Part shown: one piece after another, positions 1 to 10,053 of the stretch
Layout: each line of letters starts with the position of its first letter
How positions within the stretch are numbered: the stretch's first letter is position 1
Assembly: GCA_021787595.1 (NCBI GenBank)
Contig: JAJYLQ010000012.1
Location: 60,854 to 124,853 of the forward strand
Direction of reading: 5' to 3'
Length of the DNA stretch: 64,000 nt
From: Chloroflexota bacterium
Lineage (GTDB): Bacteria > Chloroflexota > Anaerolineae > Anaerolineales > Villigracilaceae
The notes under the pieces: generated by a model
Seen by the model: the letters and a program-made list of their open reading frames with translations, nothing else
Told to the model about the DNA's origin: nothing
Databases searched by the model: none
Program-made: the position numbers and the translations under genes

Positions 1-281
1 GGCGTATCTACAAGATTGGGGGCGCCCGCATGATTGACATGCCTGGAATTATCCGCGCAAAGAATCATCATGCGTCGTTCGTCCATCACCGCAACATACG
101 TGTAAATCTTCAGGTAATCCTGCGCGGCAGGAGGAAAATTATCGAACTCGCTGGCCGGAATGGCAACGTCAACACGCGGATCATATTGCCAAACTACCTG
201 ACCTTTGCAAACCGGCTCCTTCAGGAAAACGCCAATGCCGTGAATCGAACTGTGCCGTAAACTGGTGCGGACGATAAACAT
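1..281 (-). CDS. SET-domain protein, N-terminal part (runs off the window)
   Basis: The minus-strand frame opens with ATG at 281, directly preceded by an in-frame TGA, so this is the earliest possible start. The roughly 93 visible residues contain GIGVFLKEPVCKGQVVW near the N-terminus and DNSRHVNHAGAPN further on. These match the first strand of a SET domain and its SAM/active-site N-H-x-x-x-P-N loop. SET proteins are lysine methyltransferases; the target cannot be told from sequence. The C-terminal end lies beyond the left edge, so the closing cysteine-rich region is not visible. Family assignment rests on motifs only. Confidence 0.7.
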   Translation of the reverse strand, partial: MFIVRTSLRHSSIHGIGVFLKEPVCKGQVVWQYDPRVDVAIPASEFDNFPPAAQDYLKIYTYVAVMDERRMMILCADNSRHVNHAGAPNLVDT

Positions 282-486
282 TCATGCCGCGCATGATAAC
301 CGCATCGCGCGGGAATGTGGGCCGGCCCGTTAAACCACATCGCCGCCTCGCTGAGGACTGCCCTCAACCGGCGGCGGTTGCGCTATGGCTGCGCGAGAAG
401 ATTCGTAATGCCGCAAACGAGAAAGGTTACGTATCATTCTCCTATCTAAGCGTCACATTTTACTACAAATCATTTCAGAGTTCCGA

Positions 487-1167
487 TTATTTTCGCGCTG
501 CGGACTTCTTGTTTTCCAACTCGCGCAGCGCATCCTTTCCGATCCAGCGCGCTGATTTGGATTCGCTCTTCGACAACTCCCGCGCGACTTTTATTGCCTT
601 CGTGCATAGACGGCTGTTCCGCTTCCCGATCTGACGCAATGCCCAATTCACCGCCTTGCGGACGAAGTTGCGCTCGTCGTTCGCTTCCCGGACGATGAGC
701 GGCAGCCATTTTTCGAACCTCTCGTCGCCTGACGTTTTATCGTGCACCGCGAGCGACGCCATCAGCACGAACCCCGCGCGCTTGACGAATTCTTCCGAAC
801 ACGCGCTCCATTCGTCTACTTTTTGATTCGCAAACTTGGTTTTATCGAACAGGTTGCTGCAAACCTGGTCGCAAACATCCCATGAATCAAAAACGTCCGC
901 CCACGATTCCATCTGCGCTTCGGTTACCAGTTTTGGGTCGTCCACGAACGCGGCCAGGATTCGCGCCTCGTGGATTCCCGAATCCCAAAGCTCCAAAGCC
1001 AAAGCGTGATCCCGCCGATGGGATTTGGCGATCCCGCGCAAAGTCGGGATGGAAACGCCGAGCGTATTCTTCGGGTTGATTCCGAAGCGCACCATGCCAT
1101 CCGCATTGTGCGGATCAGCCAGCGATTTCAGATGAGTCAAAATTTCTTTGGCAGTTTGCGATGTCAT
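487..1167 (-). CDS. AlkD-like DNA alkylation repair protein
   Basis: The 226-residue product has the length and all-helical (HEAT-like) character of the AlkD family of DNA glycosylases, which remove N3- and N7-alkylated purines. Residues 96-100 read W-D-V-C-D, containing the tryptophan and aspartate of the AlkD active site. An arginine near 130 and NWALRQIG (Trp about 175) correspond to the other DNA-contacting residues. The gene is single and divergent from the acyl-CoA dehydrogenase. A TAAAAT hexamer ends 6 nt before the ATG, so the mRNA may be leaderless. Activity on alkylated DNA is a family inference. Confidence 0.85.
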   Translation of the reverse strand: MTSQTAKEILTHLKSLADPHNADGMVRFGINPKNTLGVSIPTLRGIAKSHRRDHALALELWDSGIHEARILAAFVDDPKLVTEAQMESWADVFDSWDVCDQVCSNLFDKTKFANQKVDEWSACSEEFVKRAGFVLMASLAVHDKTSGDERFEKWLPLIVREANDERNFVRKAVNWALRQIGKRNSRLCTKAIKVARELSKSESKSARWIGKDALRELENKKSAARK

Positions 1168-1173
1168 GAGATG

Positions 1174-1179
1174 ATTTTA
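1174..1179 (-). promoter_or_regulatory. -10 box of the alkD-like gene
   Basis: On the minus strand this reads TAAAAT, with only 6 nt to the ATG at 1167. No convincing -35 and no Shine-Dalgarno can be fitted, which suggests a leaderless transcript. Confidence 0.4.
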
Positions 1180-1236
1180 TCAGAACTGTTCAGGAAAGTC
1201 CGGCTCTCTGGGACTTGCCGTGGTGCGCAGCCAGCC

Positions 1237-1263
1237 GTAGGTCAAATTGCCAATTTGACCTAC
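1237..1263. repeat. 27-bp perfect palindrome
   Basis: Arms GTAGGTCAAATTG and its exact reverse complement flank a single C. It lies between the divergent alkD-like and acyl-CoA dehydrogenase genes. The palindrome at 14015-14036 shares the outer AGGTCA/TGACCT, so both may belong to one repeat family. There is no T-run, so a terminator is unlikely. Confidence 0.8.
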
Positions 1264-1347
1264 ATCATGCCGCCAAATATGCTGGTCCATCACGGCAATT
1301 CCCAATGAACCGAAAGTCCCATCCGGCCAGCGTCACTTTTTGCACGG

Positions 1348-1353
1348 TATAAT
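1348..1353 (+). promoter_or_regulatory. -10 box of the acyl-CoA dehydrogenase gene
   Basis: A consensus TATAAT lies 28 nt before the GTG start, leaving room for the GGAGG ribosome site at 1373-1377. The upstream -35 region is a poor match. Confidence 0.45.
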
Positions 1354-1381
1354 CGTGGCAGCATATTCCACGGAGGCTCAA

Positions 1382-2551
1382 GTGAGTGACGCTCTTTTTC
1401 CCCTCAGCAATGAACACAAGATGATTCGGGATGCCGCACGCGATTTCGCCAAAAACGAAATCGCCCCGATCGCGGCGCAGTTCGACGAAAGCGGCGAATT
1501 TCCATACGAGACCATCAAGAAAATGGGAGAAATGGGATTCATGGGAATCGAAGTGCCTGAACAATATGGCGGGGCAGGCATGGACACGCTGTCCTATGTG
1601 CTGGCGCTCGAAGAGATCTGCAAAGTGGACGCCTCGCACGGCGTCATCATGTCAGTCAACAACTCGCTGTATTGTCACGGCATCATGAAGTTCGGCACCG
1701 AAGAACAAAAACAGAAATTTCTCAAGCCGGTCGCGTCGGGCAAAGCGATCGGCGCTTATTCGCTGACCGAACCAATGTCCGGCTCTGACGCGGGGACGAT
1801 GAAAAGCCGCGCGGTGAGAGATGGCGATTTCTACGTTCTCAACGGGCGCAAGTCCTGGGTCACAAGCGGGCCCATTGCGGATTACATCGTCGTCTTCACG
1901 ATGACGGATCCCGCGAAGAAACAAAAAGGGATCAGCGCTTTCCTAATGGATACGAAAAACGCGCCTGGATTCGTCCGCGGCAAGAAGGAACCCAAGCTCG
2001 GAATCCGCGCCTCGGCAACCAGCGAGATCATTTTCGAGAATTGCCGCGTGCCTGCCGCCAACCGTCTTGGCGAAGAAGGGGATGGATTCAAAATTGCGAT
2101 GACTGTGCTGGATGCGGGCCGCATCGGAATCGGTTCGCAGGCGCTGGGAATCGCCGAAGCTGCCTACGAAGCCAGCGTCGCCTACGCGCGCGAGCGCGAA
2201 GCCTTCGGCCAGAAGATCGGCGAATTCCAGGGAACGGGATTCAAAATCGCAGACATGAAGACGCGCATCGAGGCCGCGCGCCTGCTGATCTACAACGCCG
2301 CCGCCGCAAAGGAACGATCCAAAGCAACCGGCGAGCGGTACACGCTTCAATCTTCGATGGCAAAATTGTTCGCGTCCGAGACGGCGATGTTCTGCGCCCA
2401 CGCTGCGGTGCAGATCCACGGCGGAATGGGTTACAGCAAGGAACTGCCTGTCGAGCGTTTCTTCCGCGACGCAAAGATCACTGAAATCTACGAAGGCACC
2501 AGCGAAATCCAGCGGCACGTGATCAGCCGCGCCGAATTGGGACTCAAATAG
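1382..2551 (+). CDS. acyl-CoA dehydrogenase
   Basis: A flavoprotein of 389 residues that oxidises acyl-CoA to trans-2-enoyl-CoA and passes electrons to ETF. The GTG at 1382 is chosen because GGAGG lies just upstream and it removes 14 unconserved residues. Visible motifs are AYSLTEPMSGSDAG (125-138, FAD/substrate signature) and IYEGTSEIQR, where Glu371 aligns with the catalytic base of the short-chain and butyryl-CoA enzymes. Length is typical. Whether it acts on butyryl, isovaleryl or another short acyl-CoA cannot be decided. The nearby acyl-CoA carboxylase operon fits fatty-acid or branched amino-acid breakdown. Confidence 0.92.
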   Translation: MSDALFPLSNEHKMIRDAARDFAKNEIAPIAAQFDESGEFPYETIKKMGEMGFMGIEVPEQYGGAGMDTLSYVLALEEICKVDASHGVIMSVNNSLYCHGIMKFGTEEQKQKFLKPVASGKAIGAYSLTEPMSGSDAGTMKSRAVRDGDFYVLNGRKSWVTSGPIADYIVVFTMTDPAKKQKGISAFLMDTKNAPGFVRGKKEPKLGIRASATSEIIFENCRVPAANRLGEEGDGFKIAMTVLDAGRIGIGSQALGIAEAAYEASVAYAREREAFGQKIGEFQGTGFKIADMKTRIEAARLLIYNAAAAKERSKATGERYTLQSSMAKLFASETAMFCAHAAVQIHGGMGYSKELPVERFFRDAKITEIYEGTSEIQRHVISRAELGLK

Positions 2552-2559
2552 TTTCCCGC

Positions 2560-4863
2560 ATGAGAATTGGCGGTACAGCGAGTAAGGGCGCAAGCGCGTG
2601 GTCTTTGCGCGTCTTTTTGATTGGCGTCAAAAAGACTCTCTTATCTGGCTGGCTTCTTCTCCTGGTCGGCCTGGTGATCATTGCGTGCGGCCAATATCTG
2701 ATGGAACAGCGTAACGCGCTCCTTCTCCATTCGCAGAACATCATTATATGGGGAATCATAAACAGGCTCGATATACCCAACCTGGAGAATGTTGTTTCTG
2801 CATTTGGTCTATTCCTGGTCGGAGGCTTAATCTGGTATTTCGGCGTCCCGTTAAAATATCGAATAACTGAGCAGTTGCCAATGGAACGGGCAGGCCTCAA
2901 GCAAATTGATTGGAAGTATTCGGCGCCGCGTCTGGCTATCATTGGCCTGCTGTTCGCCTTTTTGCTGTTTCAACTGGGATTGCATCAATACCAGACATTC
3001 TTTCCTCTGCTCTGGCTTGCTCTTCTAATCTGGCTCTCGCTCATTTTCTGGACTTGGGACCGACGTGCCCAAACCGATCTTGCTCCTGGCCTTAACCACA
3101 CAGACATTGCGTGGATGCTTGGATTATTTGCATTTTCCATAATCGTATGCACATACGCCATACGCGAGATTCCGGTCGCCATTCTTCCAGACGAAGATGC
3201 CTTTTGGGAGACTGCGCGCGCTGTGGCAATAGGAGGTTTCAAGCCGCCATTTTTCGACTTTGGCGTATTTGGTTTTCCTGTGGCGAGTTCAATATATCAG
3301 GGCTGGGTCATGCGCTTATTTGGGATAACCGTATTCGGCTGGCGCTTCTCCTCTGCGCTGGCCGCCTCCGCCGCAGTAATCCCAGTCTATCTAGTAGGAC
3401 GCGAGTGGTTCAACCGCCGAACGGCAGTAATTGCTGCGCTGGTTATGGTTGCCAACCCATATTTTCTGATCTATGCGCGCCTAGGTTACAACAATGCCCA
3501 GGCGCTTTTCCCGGTCGCGTTGAGCATCTACTTTTGGGCGCAGTCAATTAAACGTTCGAGCTTATTCTATTGCTGGATAGCAAGTGCGATCGGGATGGCA
3601 GGCTTTTACACGTATTATGCCGCCTGGCTTGGCCCATTGACGATTCTGCTTGGCGCTTGTTTCTTCTGGCTCACGCGCAAGATCTCATTCCGCTGGTTGG
3701 TGATTGACGGCGCGATCCTTCTACTGGCCGCTGGCCTTGTTGCCGGACCTCGCCTTGCTTTCAGCTTGAGCAGTCCTGACCGGGAGCAATTGACATCCAA
3801 ATTATTCGAGACATCCTTTGTCAATTCATTTTATGGCAAGGTTTACTATGCCCCCGCCGACCTTTTCGATGTTCTGCCGCCCATCCAGGTTGGCCGCATC
3901 GAAATCTTTTACGAGCCTACCCTCTATGGTGAGTTACTTACACGCGGATTCATCCGGACATTGGCTGCGCTGTTCGATCCATTCATCCTGACCGAACGCT
4001 TCATGACCACGGGCTATGCCGGAGTGATCTCGCCCATCTTCTTTTTGATTGGGCTTGTTATCGCCCTGCGCGGCTGGAAACAAATACGATTTGGCATTTC
4101 ACTGCTTTGGCTTATAAGTGGATCAACGCTATTGAGCGCATTAAATGCATTTCCTCCGCAGGCCGCACATGCTGTTGTAGTCATTCCCATCGTGGCATTG
4201 CTCGCCGCGTTCGGCATCGTATCTGTCGCCGATATTCTGACCGAGAGGATGCCCGCCTTCGTCCGTTTGTGGCCAAGCCGGGCGCTGATGTCTGCAGTGA
4301 CTGCTGCCATCCTTGTGTTTGGAATCCGGCAGTATTTCGTAAATATGCCGAAACAACATCAACCTGGTTTTGAAGATATTGCCTCGTGGGTGATATGGAA
4401 TTATCAATCGCCTTCCACCATCTTTTACATTCAGGGCGCCAATAACCTGCCACGCCCTGCATATACAATAGACAGCAAAATGGCACCAGATGTTTACCGG
4501 ATATTCAATACAGCCGGATTCCTTGATGCAAACTTTTCTCCCCATGATTTAAAAAATCTGATAGCATTTTTTCCCGAGGACCCAAATGGCGAAATTTCCG
4601 CGCGCTTGAAGCAGGTCGCGCCAAACTTGTCCGGGTTGACAACTTACAGAGATGCGAATGGTGGAGTTTTAGGCTTCGCCATGACGAATACCAGGGCGCA
4701 GCTGGTGATCCAATCCACTTTTGCCGAAGGAATTCAATCCATTTTGGGTACACCTGTTTGGGCACTAATTTTGCTTTCGCTCATCGCCAGCCTGATAGCT
4801 GCAATGTGGGGTATGCAGTCCACGCGGCAAAGGTTGAAAATAAATAAGGAAGGAATATTATGA
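2560..4863 (+). CDS. GT39-like polytopic membrane glycosyltransferase (GT-C fold)
   Basis: A 767-residue integral membrane protein with more than ten hydrophobic segments. The first large non-cytoplasmic loop carries the acidic motif LPDEDAFWETARAV (about residue 212), typical of the dolichyl-phosphate-mannose mannosyltransferase / ArnT-like superfamily that uses polyprenyl-phosphate sugars. The C-terminal third is a soluble domain followed by one more membrane helix. It starts 8 nt after the acyl-CoA dehydrogenase and its end overlaps the next gene by 4 nt (ATGA), so the two are probably co-translated. No clear Shine-Dalgarno precedes the start. Sugar and acceptor are unknown. Confidence 0.75.
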   Translation: MRIGGTASKGASAWSLRVFLIGVKKTLLSGWLLLLVGLVIIACGQYLMEQRNALLLHSQNIIIWGIINRLDIPNLENVVSAFGLFLVGGLIWYFGVPLKYRITEQLPMERAGLKQIDWKYSAPRLAIIGLLFAFLLFQLGLHQYQTFFPLLWLALLIWLSLIFWTWDRRAQTDLAPGLNHTDIAWMLGLFAFSIIVCTYAIREIPVAILPDEDAFWETARAVAIGGFKPPFFDFGVFGFPVASSIYQGWVMRLFGITVFGWRFSSALAASAAVIPVYLVGREWFNRRTAVIAALVMVANPYFLIYARLGYNNAQALFPVALSIYFWAQSIKRSSLFYCWIASAIGMAGFYTYYAAWLGPLTILLGACFFWLTRKISFRWLVIDGAILLLAAGLVAGPRLAFSLSSPDREQLTSKLFETSFVNSFYGKVYYAPADLFDVLPPIQVGRIEIFYEPTLYGELLTRGFIRTLAALFDPFILTERFMTTGYAGVISPIFFLIGLVIALRGWKQIRFGISLLWLISGSTLLSALNAFPPQAAHAVVVIPIVALLAAFGIVSVADILTERMPAFVRLWPSRALMSAVTAAILVFGIRQYFVNMPKQHQPGFEDIASWVIWNYQSPSTIFYIQGANNLPRPAYTIDSKMAPDVYRIFNTAGFLDANFSPHDLKNLIAFFPEDPNGEISARLKQVAPNLSGLTTYRDANGGVLGFAMTNTRAQLVIQSTFAEGIQSILGTPVWALILLSLIASLIAAMWGMQSTRQRLKINKEGIL

Positions 4864-5891
4864 AAGCCGTATTATTTCATAAACATGGCGGACCTGAAGT
4901 TCTGGAATATACCGATTTCCCAACGCCGGAGCCGAAAGCCGGCGAGGTGTTGATCAAATTACGCGCCGCTTCTCTCAATCGCGTGGATGTGACCGTTCGC
5001 AGCGGATGGCCGGGATTGAAGCTGGAACTTCCGCACATCAACGGCGCGGACGGCGCGGGTGAAGTCGCCGCGTTGGGCGAAGGCGTCAGGGATGTCCAAG
5101 TCGGCGATCATGCGGCCATCAATGCGAACATTGGCTGCGGCACATGCGAATATTGTCTTTCCGGCTGGGACAATATGTGCCGCGACTGGCATCTGCTCGG
5201 TGAAACGATGCGTGGAACGTACGCAGAATTTGTCAGCCTGCCGGCGCGCCAGCTTTATAAATTGCCGAATGATTTCGATTTTCATGTCGCTGCGGCCGCC
5301 GCGCTGGTTTTTCAAACCGCGTGGCATTCGCTCATCACGCGCGGGAATCTGCGCGCCGGCGAAACGGTTCTCGTTGTCGGCGCAAGCGGAGGCGTAAACA
5401 CTGCCAGCGTGCAGATCGCCAAATGGAGCGGCGCCCGCGTCATCGTCGTGGGTTCCGATGCGAAAAAATTGGAGCTGGCAAAATCGCTCGGCGCGGACGT
5501 CGCCATTGACCGGTCGAAGGAAGAAGACTGGTCGAAGGCCGTTTTCCTCGCGACCGAGAAGCGCGGCGCGGATGTCGTCGTGGACAATGTTGGCACAACG
5601 TTCATGTCCAGCCTGCGCGCGCTGCGAAAAGGCGGACGATTATTGACGGTCGGCACAACAGGCGGTCCAAAGTTCGAGATTGATAATCGCTTCATGTTCG
5701 CGAAGCATCTCTCGATCATCGGCTCGACGATGAGCCATTTGAAGGACTTCAATACGGTTATGGACCTGGTCGTGGCCGGAAAACTGAAACCGGCGATGGA
5801 TAAAACCTTCCCGCTAAAAGACGCGGCTGCCGCGCAGGAACGGCTTGGGCGAGGCGAGCAATCAGGAAAGATCACGCTTGACATCGGATAA
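4860..5891 (+). CDS. medium-chain (zinc-type) alcohol dehydrogenase / quinone oxidoreductase family protein
   Basis: This 343-residue NAD(P)-dependent oxidoreductase has the GroES-like domain followed by a Rossmann domain (VLVVGASGGVNTASVQIA, about 171-188). Cys93, Cys96, Cys99 and Cys107 form the structural zinc site. The usual catalytic-zinc ligands are not evident: the expected GHE motif reads GADGAGEV (62-69) and the first Cys position reads SLNRVD. It therefore resembles quinone-oxidoreductase-like members that keep only the structural zinc. It sits between two GT-C membrane proteins in one tightly packed gene string. Substrate unknown. Confidence 0.85.
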   Translation: MKAVLFHKHGGPEVLEYTDFPTPEPKAGEVLIKLRAASLNRVDVTVRSGWPGLKLELPHINGADGAGEVAALGEGVRDVQVGDHAAINANIGCGTCEYCLSGWDNMCRDWHLLGETMRGTYAEFVSLPARQLYKLPNDFDFHVAAAAALVFQTAWHSLITRGNLRAGETVLVVGASGGVNTASVQIAKWSGARVIVVGSDAKKLELAKSLGADVAIDRSKEEDWSKAVFLATEKRGADVVVDNVGTTFMSSLRALRKGGRLLTVGTTGGPKFEIDNRFMFAKHLSIIGSTMSHLKDFNTVMDLVVAGKLKPAMDKTFPLKDAAAAQERLGRGEQSGKITLDIG

Positions 5892-5894
5892 GGA

Positions 5895-7988
5895 ATGAAG
5901 AAACAATTACCCTGGTTCGAAATTATTCTATCGGCAGCATTCATCAGCATTCAGTTGTACGCAGCCTTTGCAAACGGATATGACATAGCGAACAATTGGT
6001 TCATTCGGGACGATGCCTTTTATTATTTCAAGGTGGCTCAAAATATAGGCCTCGGACACGGCATCACATTCGACGGCATCCACCCAACCAATGGATTCCA
6101 TCCGCTGTGGCTGCTGATCTGCATCCCGATCTTTGCCTTGTCGCGCTTTGACCTGATCATCCCTTTGCGCGTTGTGCTGATCGCGATGAGTCTCTTCAGC
6201 CTCGGCACTGCGCTTCTGTTATATCGGATGCTCAAGGATATCCTTTCGCCCGCCATGGGAATGCTCGCGGCAATCGTTTGGACTTTCAGCGGATACATCC
6301 AATCCGTCTTTTATGATTCAGGGATGGAATCGGGAAGCGCTCTTTTCTTCCTGGCATTGCTGCTTTACGCGTTATATAGGTTCGAGAAGGAACGAAAGAA
6401 CAGGAAACCGACGCTCCGCCAAATTGGGTGGCTTGGCATTTTCGCAACGCTGGCGATGCTGGGCCGCCTGGACCTGGTCTTCTTGTGTGTGATCGTCGGC
6501 ATCTGGGTCATCTTCCGCGATTCGCCGATGCGGTATTTCCTCTTGAGCGACATCCTGGTGATCTACGCATCCACGTTATTTGCGTTCGTCTCGCGGCTCG
6601 GACTTGGGGCGTACTACGACAACGTTGATTCCGCCATACTCATGGCTGTTGCAGGAATGCTCTTCAAAATCCCGGTTTATTATTTCTTTGGACTTTACCG
6701 GAACCCGGCAAGCTGGAATCCAAAGTCTCTGTTTCGGAATGCAGTTCTTACAACCGCACTCAGCAGCGCGGCTTTAACGGCGATCATGTTGTCCGCCGAC
6801 GCGCTGCACCTGATCCCTGCCTTCTCGCGCGCTATTCCTGCGGTGGATGCCATCCTCTGTCTCGGAGGCCTGCTCGCGGTCCGTTTTGCAGCTTTCGGAT
6901 TTCGGGCTTCGTTCGAGCACGGACAAGACAGCCCGCCCCTTGAATTTTTCAAACTCCATTGGCAGGATTGGTTCAGGGAGGGATCGGCCTATTATGGAAT
7001 CCTGGGCGGCGTCCTTGCCCTCTACATGCTGTGGAACAAAATCGCCTTCGGCACAGCCAGCCCGGTCAGCGGGCAGATCAAGCGCTGGTGGGCGTCGTAT
7101 GCCGTCAGCGCCTTCGGCGGCGCGCCCCGAGATTTCCTTACTTTCATCATGCTCAGCCCGGCAACCGATACCACCACGCAATTCAATACCTGGGCGCCCT
7201 TCACATCCTGGCTAAGCAGGCTGAGCAATTTGATCGCAGCCCATTTTTCTCAACCACCCTTTGCCGATCTATGGAGGCAAAATTATCTGCTCCTGCTTGC
7301 GTTGTCCATCCTGCTCTTTTGCGGACTTGCTTTTCTAAACAAAACACGCACGATCCCGGCCATTATTTATACAGGCTTGATTCCGCTGTTCATCGGCAGT
7401 TGGATTCAAATCCTGTCCTACAGCACCACCGGCTACGTGTCTCCCAAGGAATGGTACTGGTTGACCGAACAATTATTCCTAATCATCGCGGGGGCGGCCG
7501 CGCTGAGCGCGCTTTTCGATCTTTTGCTCAAAAGATGGACTTTTGCCCAGGCCGCAATACCAGCCCTGGTCGGCATCTTCGGCATCTATATGGCATGGAC
7601 ATATTGGGGCGTTGTGCATTCGCAATTGACTTATGAATATCTTCCTCCGGGTTCGTCTTATATGGAGGCGGCCAGCTATCTGGAATCCCTGACCCAGCCC
7701 GGCGATATCATTGGCATGACCGGCGGCGGGAACGTGGCGTACTTCATCCATGACCGCACCATCGTCAACATGGATGGGCTGATCAACAGCTATACCTACT
7801 TCCAGAAGTTGAAAAATGGCACAGCCTCCGACTATCTCTATCAGACCGGCATGAGATACATCTTTGCAAACCCGACGATCATTCAGAACGCGCCTTATCG
7901 CGGGCAATACACAAACCGCCTCAAAGTGATCAATGACACGTGGGGCGGCAAATACCTGATGCGGCTGCTGCCGAAGCCGGGAAATTGA
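5895..7988 (+). CDS. polytopic membrane protein, GT-C glycosyltransferase-like
   Basis: The product is 697 residues with many membrane segments. After the first helix comes an acidic loop, IRDDAFYYFKVAQN (about 38-51), then HPTNGFHPLW; the Asp-Asp pair in the first loop is the hallmark of GT-C sugar transferases. A soluble C-terminal region from about residue 560 follows the last helices. The start is supported by AAGGA 3-7 nt upstream. It follows the dehydrogenase by 3 nt. It shares architecture, not obvious sequence, with the membrane protein at 2560-4863. Donor and acceptor are unknown. Confidence 0.65.
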   Translation: MKKQLPWFEIILSAAFISIQLYAAFANGYDIANNWFIRDDAFYYFKVAQNIGLGHGITFDGIHPTNGFHPLWLLICIPIFALSRFDLIIPLRVVLIAMSLFSLGTALLLYRMLKDILSPAMGMLAAIVWTFSGYIQSVFYDSGMESGSALFFLALLLYALYRFEKERKNRKPTLRQIGWLGIFATLAMLGRLDLVFLCVIVGIWVIFRDSPMRYFLLSDILVIYASTLFAFVSRLGLGAYYDNVDSAILMAVAGMLFKIPVYYFFGLYRNPASWNPKSLFRNAVLTTALSSAALTAIMLSADALHLIPAFSRAIPAVDAILCLGGLLAVRFAAFGFRASFEHGQDSPPLEFFKLHWQDWFREGSAYYGILGGVLALYMLWNKIAFGTASPVSGQIKRWWASYAVSAFGGAPRDFLTFIMLSPATDTTTQFNTWAPFTSWLSRLSNLIAAHFSQPPFADLWRQNYLLLLALSILLFCGLAFLNKTRTIPAIIYTGLIPLFIGSWIQILSYSTTGYVSPKEWYWLTEQLFLIIAGAAALSALFDLLLKRWTFAQAAIPALVGIFGIYMAWTYWGVVHSQLTYEYLPPGSSYMEAASYLESLTQPGDIIGMTGGGNVAYFIHDRTIVNMDGLINSYTYFQKLKNGTASDYLYQTGMRYIFANPTIIQNAPYRGQYTNRLKVINDTWGGKYLMRLLPKPGN

Positions 7989-8017
7989 GTCCGGCCGAAT
8001 GGCGCCCAGGAACAAGA

Positions 8018-8458
8018 ATGCGTAGGAAACTGCCTTTTCAACTCACCCTTTTGTTGCTGCTCATCCTGCTCGGGACAGCCTGGCAGGCTGTAAGATTTGT
8101 CACCAGCATTGCCTGGTATGACACGTTGGAACTGTATGCTCCCAATCCAGGACCAATTTACATCGGCGCGACCGGTGTCGTTTGGATGCTGGCGGGGTTA
8201 TTCCTGTTATGGAGTTTCTGGATCGGCGCGCGCTGGAACCGCGCCGCGATCCTGATCGCTTCGGGCTTGTACGCGGCCTGGGCCTGGGCAGACCGGCTCT
8301 TCGTCCAGACCCGGATGCGGGCGAACTGGCCCTTTGACCTTGCGGCAACGATCATTCTGCTGGCTTACACGGCCGCTGTTGTTCTCCATCCTCACAACAG
8401 AATCTACTTTGAAAGAGAGGCTTATGAACGAGAATCTAAAAGTCCGCCATCTGAGTGA
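8018..8458 (+). CDS. small integral membrane protein, unknown function
   Basis: From ATG 8018, preceded by AGGA, the product is 146 residues with about four hydrophobic helices (near 8-27, 50-70, 75-92 and 110-130) and a charged C-terminus rich in Glu, Arg and Ser. A longer reading from 7940 would overlap the preceding gene and is less likely. I do not recognise the family. Its end overlaps the carboxyltransferase gene by 35 nt, suggesting translational coupling. It may belong functionally with the membrane proteins upstream. Confidence 0.65.
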   Translation: MRRKLPFQLTLLLLLILLGTAWQAVRFVTSIAWYDTLELYAPNPGPIYIGATGVVWMLAGLFLLWSFWIGARWNRAAILIASGLYAAWAWADRLFVQTRMRANWPFDLAATIILLAYTAAVVLHPHNRIYFEREAYERESKSPPSE

Positions 8459-9974
8459 AATGCGGGCGAAGTCGCGCCTGGGCGGAGGCGAGGCGCGCAT
8501 CGAGGCGCAGCACAAGAAGGGACGGCTGACGGCGCGCGAACGTATTGATTTGCTGCTCGACAAAGGTTCGTTTCGCGAAGTGGATGCGTTCGTCGAACAT
8601 CGCACGCATGACTTCAACCTGGACGAGCAAAAATTTCTAAGCGATTCGGTCGTTACCGGCTGGGGCACCATCGAAGGCCGCCTCGTTTATGTCTTTTCGC
8701 AAGACTTCACCGTGTTCGGCGGATCATTGGGCGAAGTCCACGCCGCGAAGATTTGTAAGATCATGGACATGGCAACGCGCACCGGCGCGCCTCTACTCGG
8801 ACTGAACGACTCAGGCGGGGCGCGCATTCAGGAAGGCGTTGTGTCGCTGGGCGGGTACGCGGATATTTTCCTGCGCAACACGCTCGCGTCCGGCGTCGTT
8901 CCGCAGCTCAGTGCCATTATGGGACCCTGCGCCGGGGGCGCGGTCTATTCGCCAGCGCTCACCGATTTCATCTTCATGGTCCGAAATTCATCCTATATGT
9001 TCGTGACCGGGCCGGATGTGGTCAAAGCTGTCACACACGAAGACGTGTCGTTCGAGGATTTGGGCGGAGCCAGCGTCCACGCCGAGAAATCGGGCGTGTG
9101 CCACATGGTCGGCGACAGCGAAGCGGATACCTTGTTCCTGATGCGAAAATTGCTCGGCTACCTGCCGCAAAATAACATGGAAGATCCGCCCTTCGTTCAA
9201 ACCGGGGACGATCCATTTCGGATGGAAGAAGAGCTGGAGAACATCGTTCCCGACGCGCCGGACAAACCTTACGATATCAAGGATGTGATCCGGCTGATCT
9301 TCGATAATGGTCAGTTCTTCGAGATCCACGAGAATTACGCGATGAATGTTGTCGTCGGCTTCGCGCGGCTGGGCGGGCATTCGGTCGGGATCATTGCCAA
9401 CCAGCCTGCGGTTCTGGCGGGCGTGCTGGATATTGACGCAAGCGAGAAGGCGGCGCGCTTTGTGCGCGTGTGTGATTCGTTCAACATTCCGATCATCACG
9501 TTCGAGGATGTGCCCGGCTTCATGCCCGGGACGAATCAGGAACATCATGGCATCATCCGTTCGGGCGCGAAACTTTTGTATGCGTACTGCGAAGCGACCG
9601 TTCCCAAACTGACGGTCATCACGCGCAAAGCCTACGGCGGCGCGTATTGCGTGATGTCATCCAAGCACATTCGCGGCGACGTGAATTTTGCGTGGCCCGG
9701 CGCGGAGATCGCAGTCATGGGACCGGACGGCGCGGTGAATATCATCTTTCGCAAGGAACTCGAGAACGCCAAAGACCCGGTCGAACGCAAAGCCGAGCTG
9801 GTGGCCGAATACCGCGAGAAGTTTGCCAATCCGTTCGTGGCGGCGGAACGCGGTTTCATTGACGATGTGATCGAGCCGAAAGAGACGCGTCCGCGTCTGA
9901 TCAACGCGCTGGAAATGCTGCAAAACAAACGGCTGACGAACCCGCCAAAGAAGCACGGGAACATTCCGTTGTAA
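8424..9974 (+). CDS. pccB: acyl-CoA carboxylase carboxyltransferase (beta) subunit, propionyl-CoA carboxylase type
   Basis: This 516-residue subunit transfers carboxyl from biotin to acyl-CoA. ATG 8424, after GAGAGG, is chosen because the protein then begins [17 protein letters not shown] as in family members. The N-half crotonase-like domain carries [14 protein letters not shown], and the C-half has the [17 protein letters not shown] oxyanion region. The downstream biotin carboxylase and biotin carrier genes complete a three-subunit enzyme. Propionyl-CoA (giving methylmalonyl-CoA) is the likely substrate, but acetyl-CoA or other acyl-CoAs cannot be excluded. Confidence 0.9.
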   Translation: MNENLKVRHLSEMRAKSRLGGGEARIEAQHKKGRLTARERIDLLLDKGSFREVDAFVEHRTHDFNLDEQKFLSDSVVTGWGTIEGRLVYVFSQDFTVFGGSLGEVHAAKICKIMDMATRTGAPLLGLNDSGGARIQEGVVSLGGYADIFLRNTLASGVVPQLSAIMGPCAGGAVYSPALTDFIFMVRNSSYMFVTGPDVVKAVTHEDVSFEDLGGASVHAEKSGVCHMVGDSEADTLFLMRKLLGYLPQNNMEDPPFVQTGDDPFRMEEELENIVPDAPDKPYDIKDVIRLIFDNGQFFEIHENYAMNVVVGFARLGGHSVGIIANQPAVLAGVLDIDASEKAARFVRVCDSFNIPIITFEDVPGFMPGTNQEHHGIIRSGAKLLYAYCEATVPKLTVITRKAYGGAYCVMSSKHIRGDVNFAWPGAEIAVMGPDGAVNIIFRKELENAKDPVERKAELVAEYREKFANPFVAAERGFIDDVIEPKETRPRLINALEMLQNKRLTNPPKKHGNIPL

Positions 9975-10002
9975 TTAAGCATCCCGCCTCACGCATTACG
10001 TA

Positions 10003-10042
10003 TTGTGTTGTATGTTTCGTGATCCGTAATTGGTAATTGGCA
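10003..10042. repeat. short-word array in a carboxylase intergenic gap
   Basis: The gap contains a repeated word, AATTGGT/AATTGG, just before the AGGAG of the biotin carboxylase gene. The same word recurs near 29910, 31225-31255 and 35775 in this window. Confidence 0.5.
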
Positions 10043-10053
10043 AGGAGATTCGA

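Noticed and set aside
284..634. 116-codon + strand frame between the SET and alkD-like genes
   Set aside because: It overlaps the alkD-like gene antisense and shows no family features.
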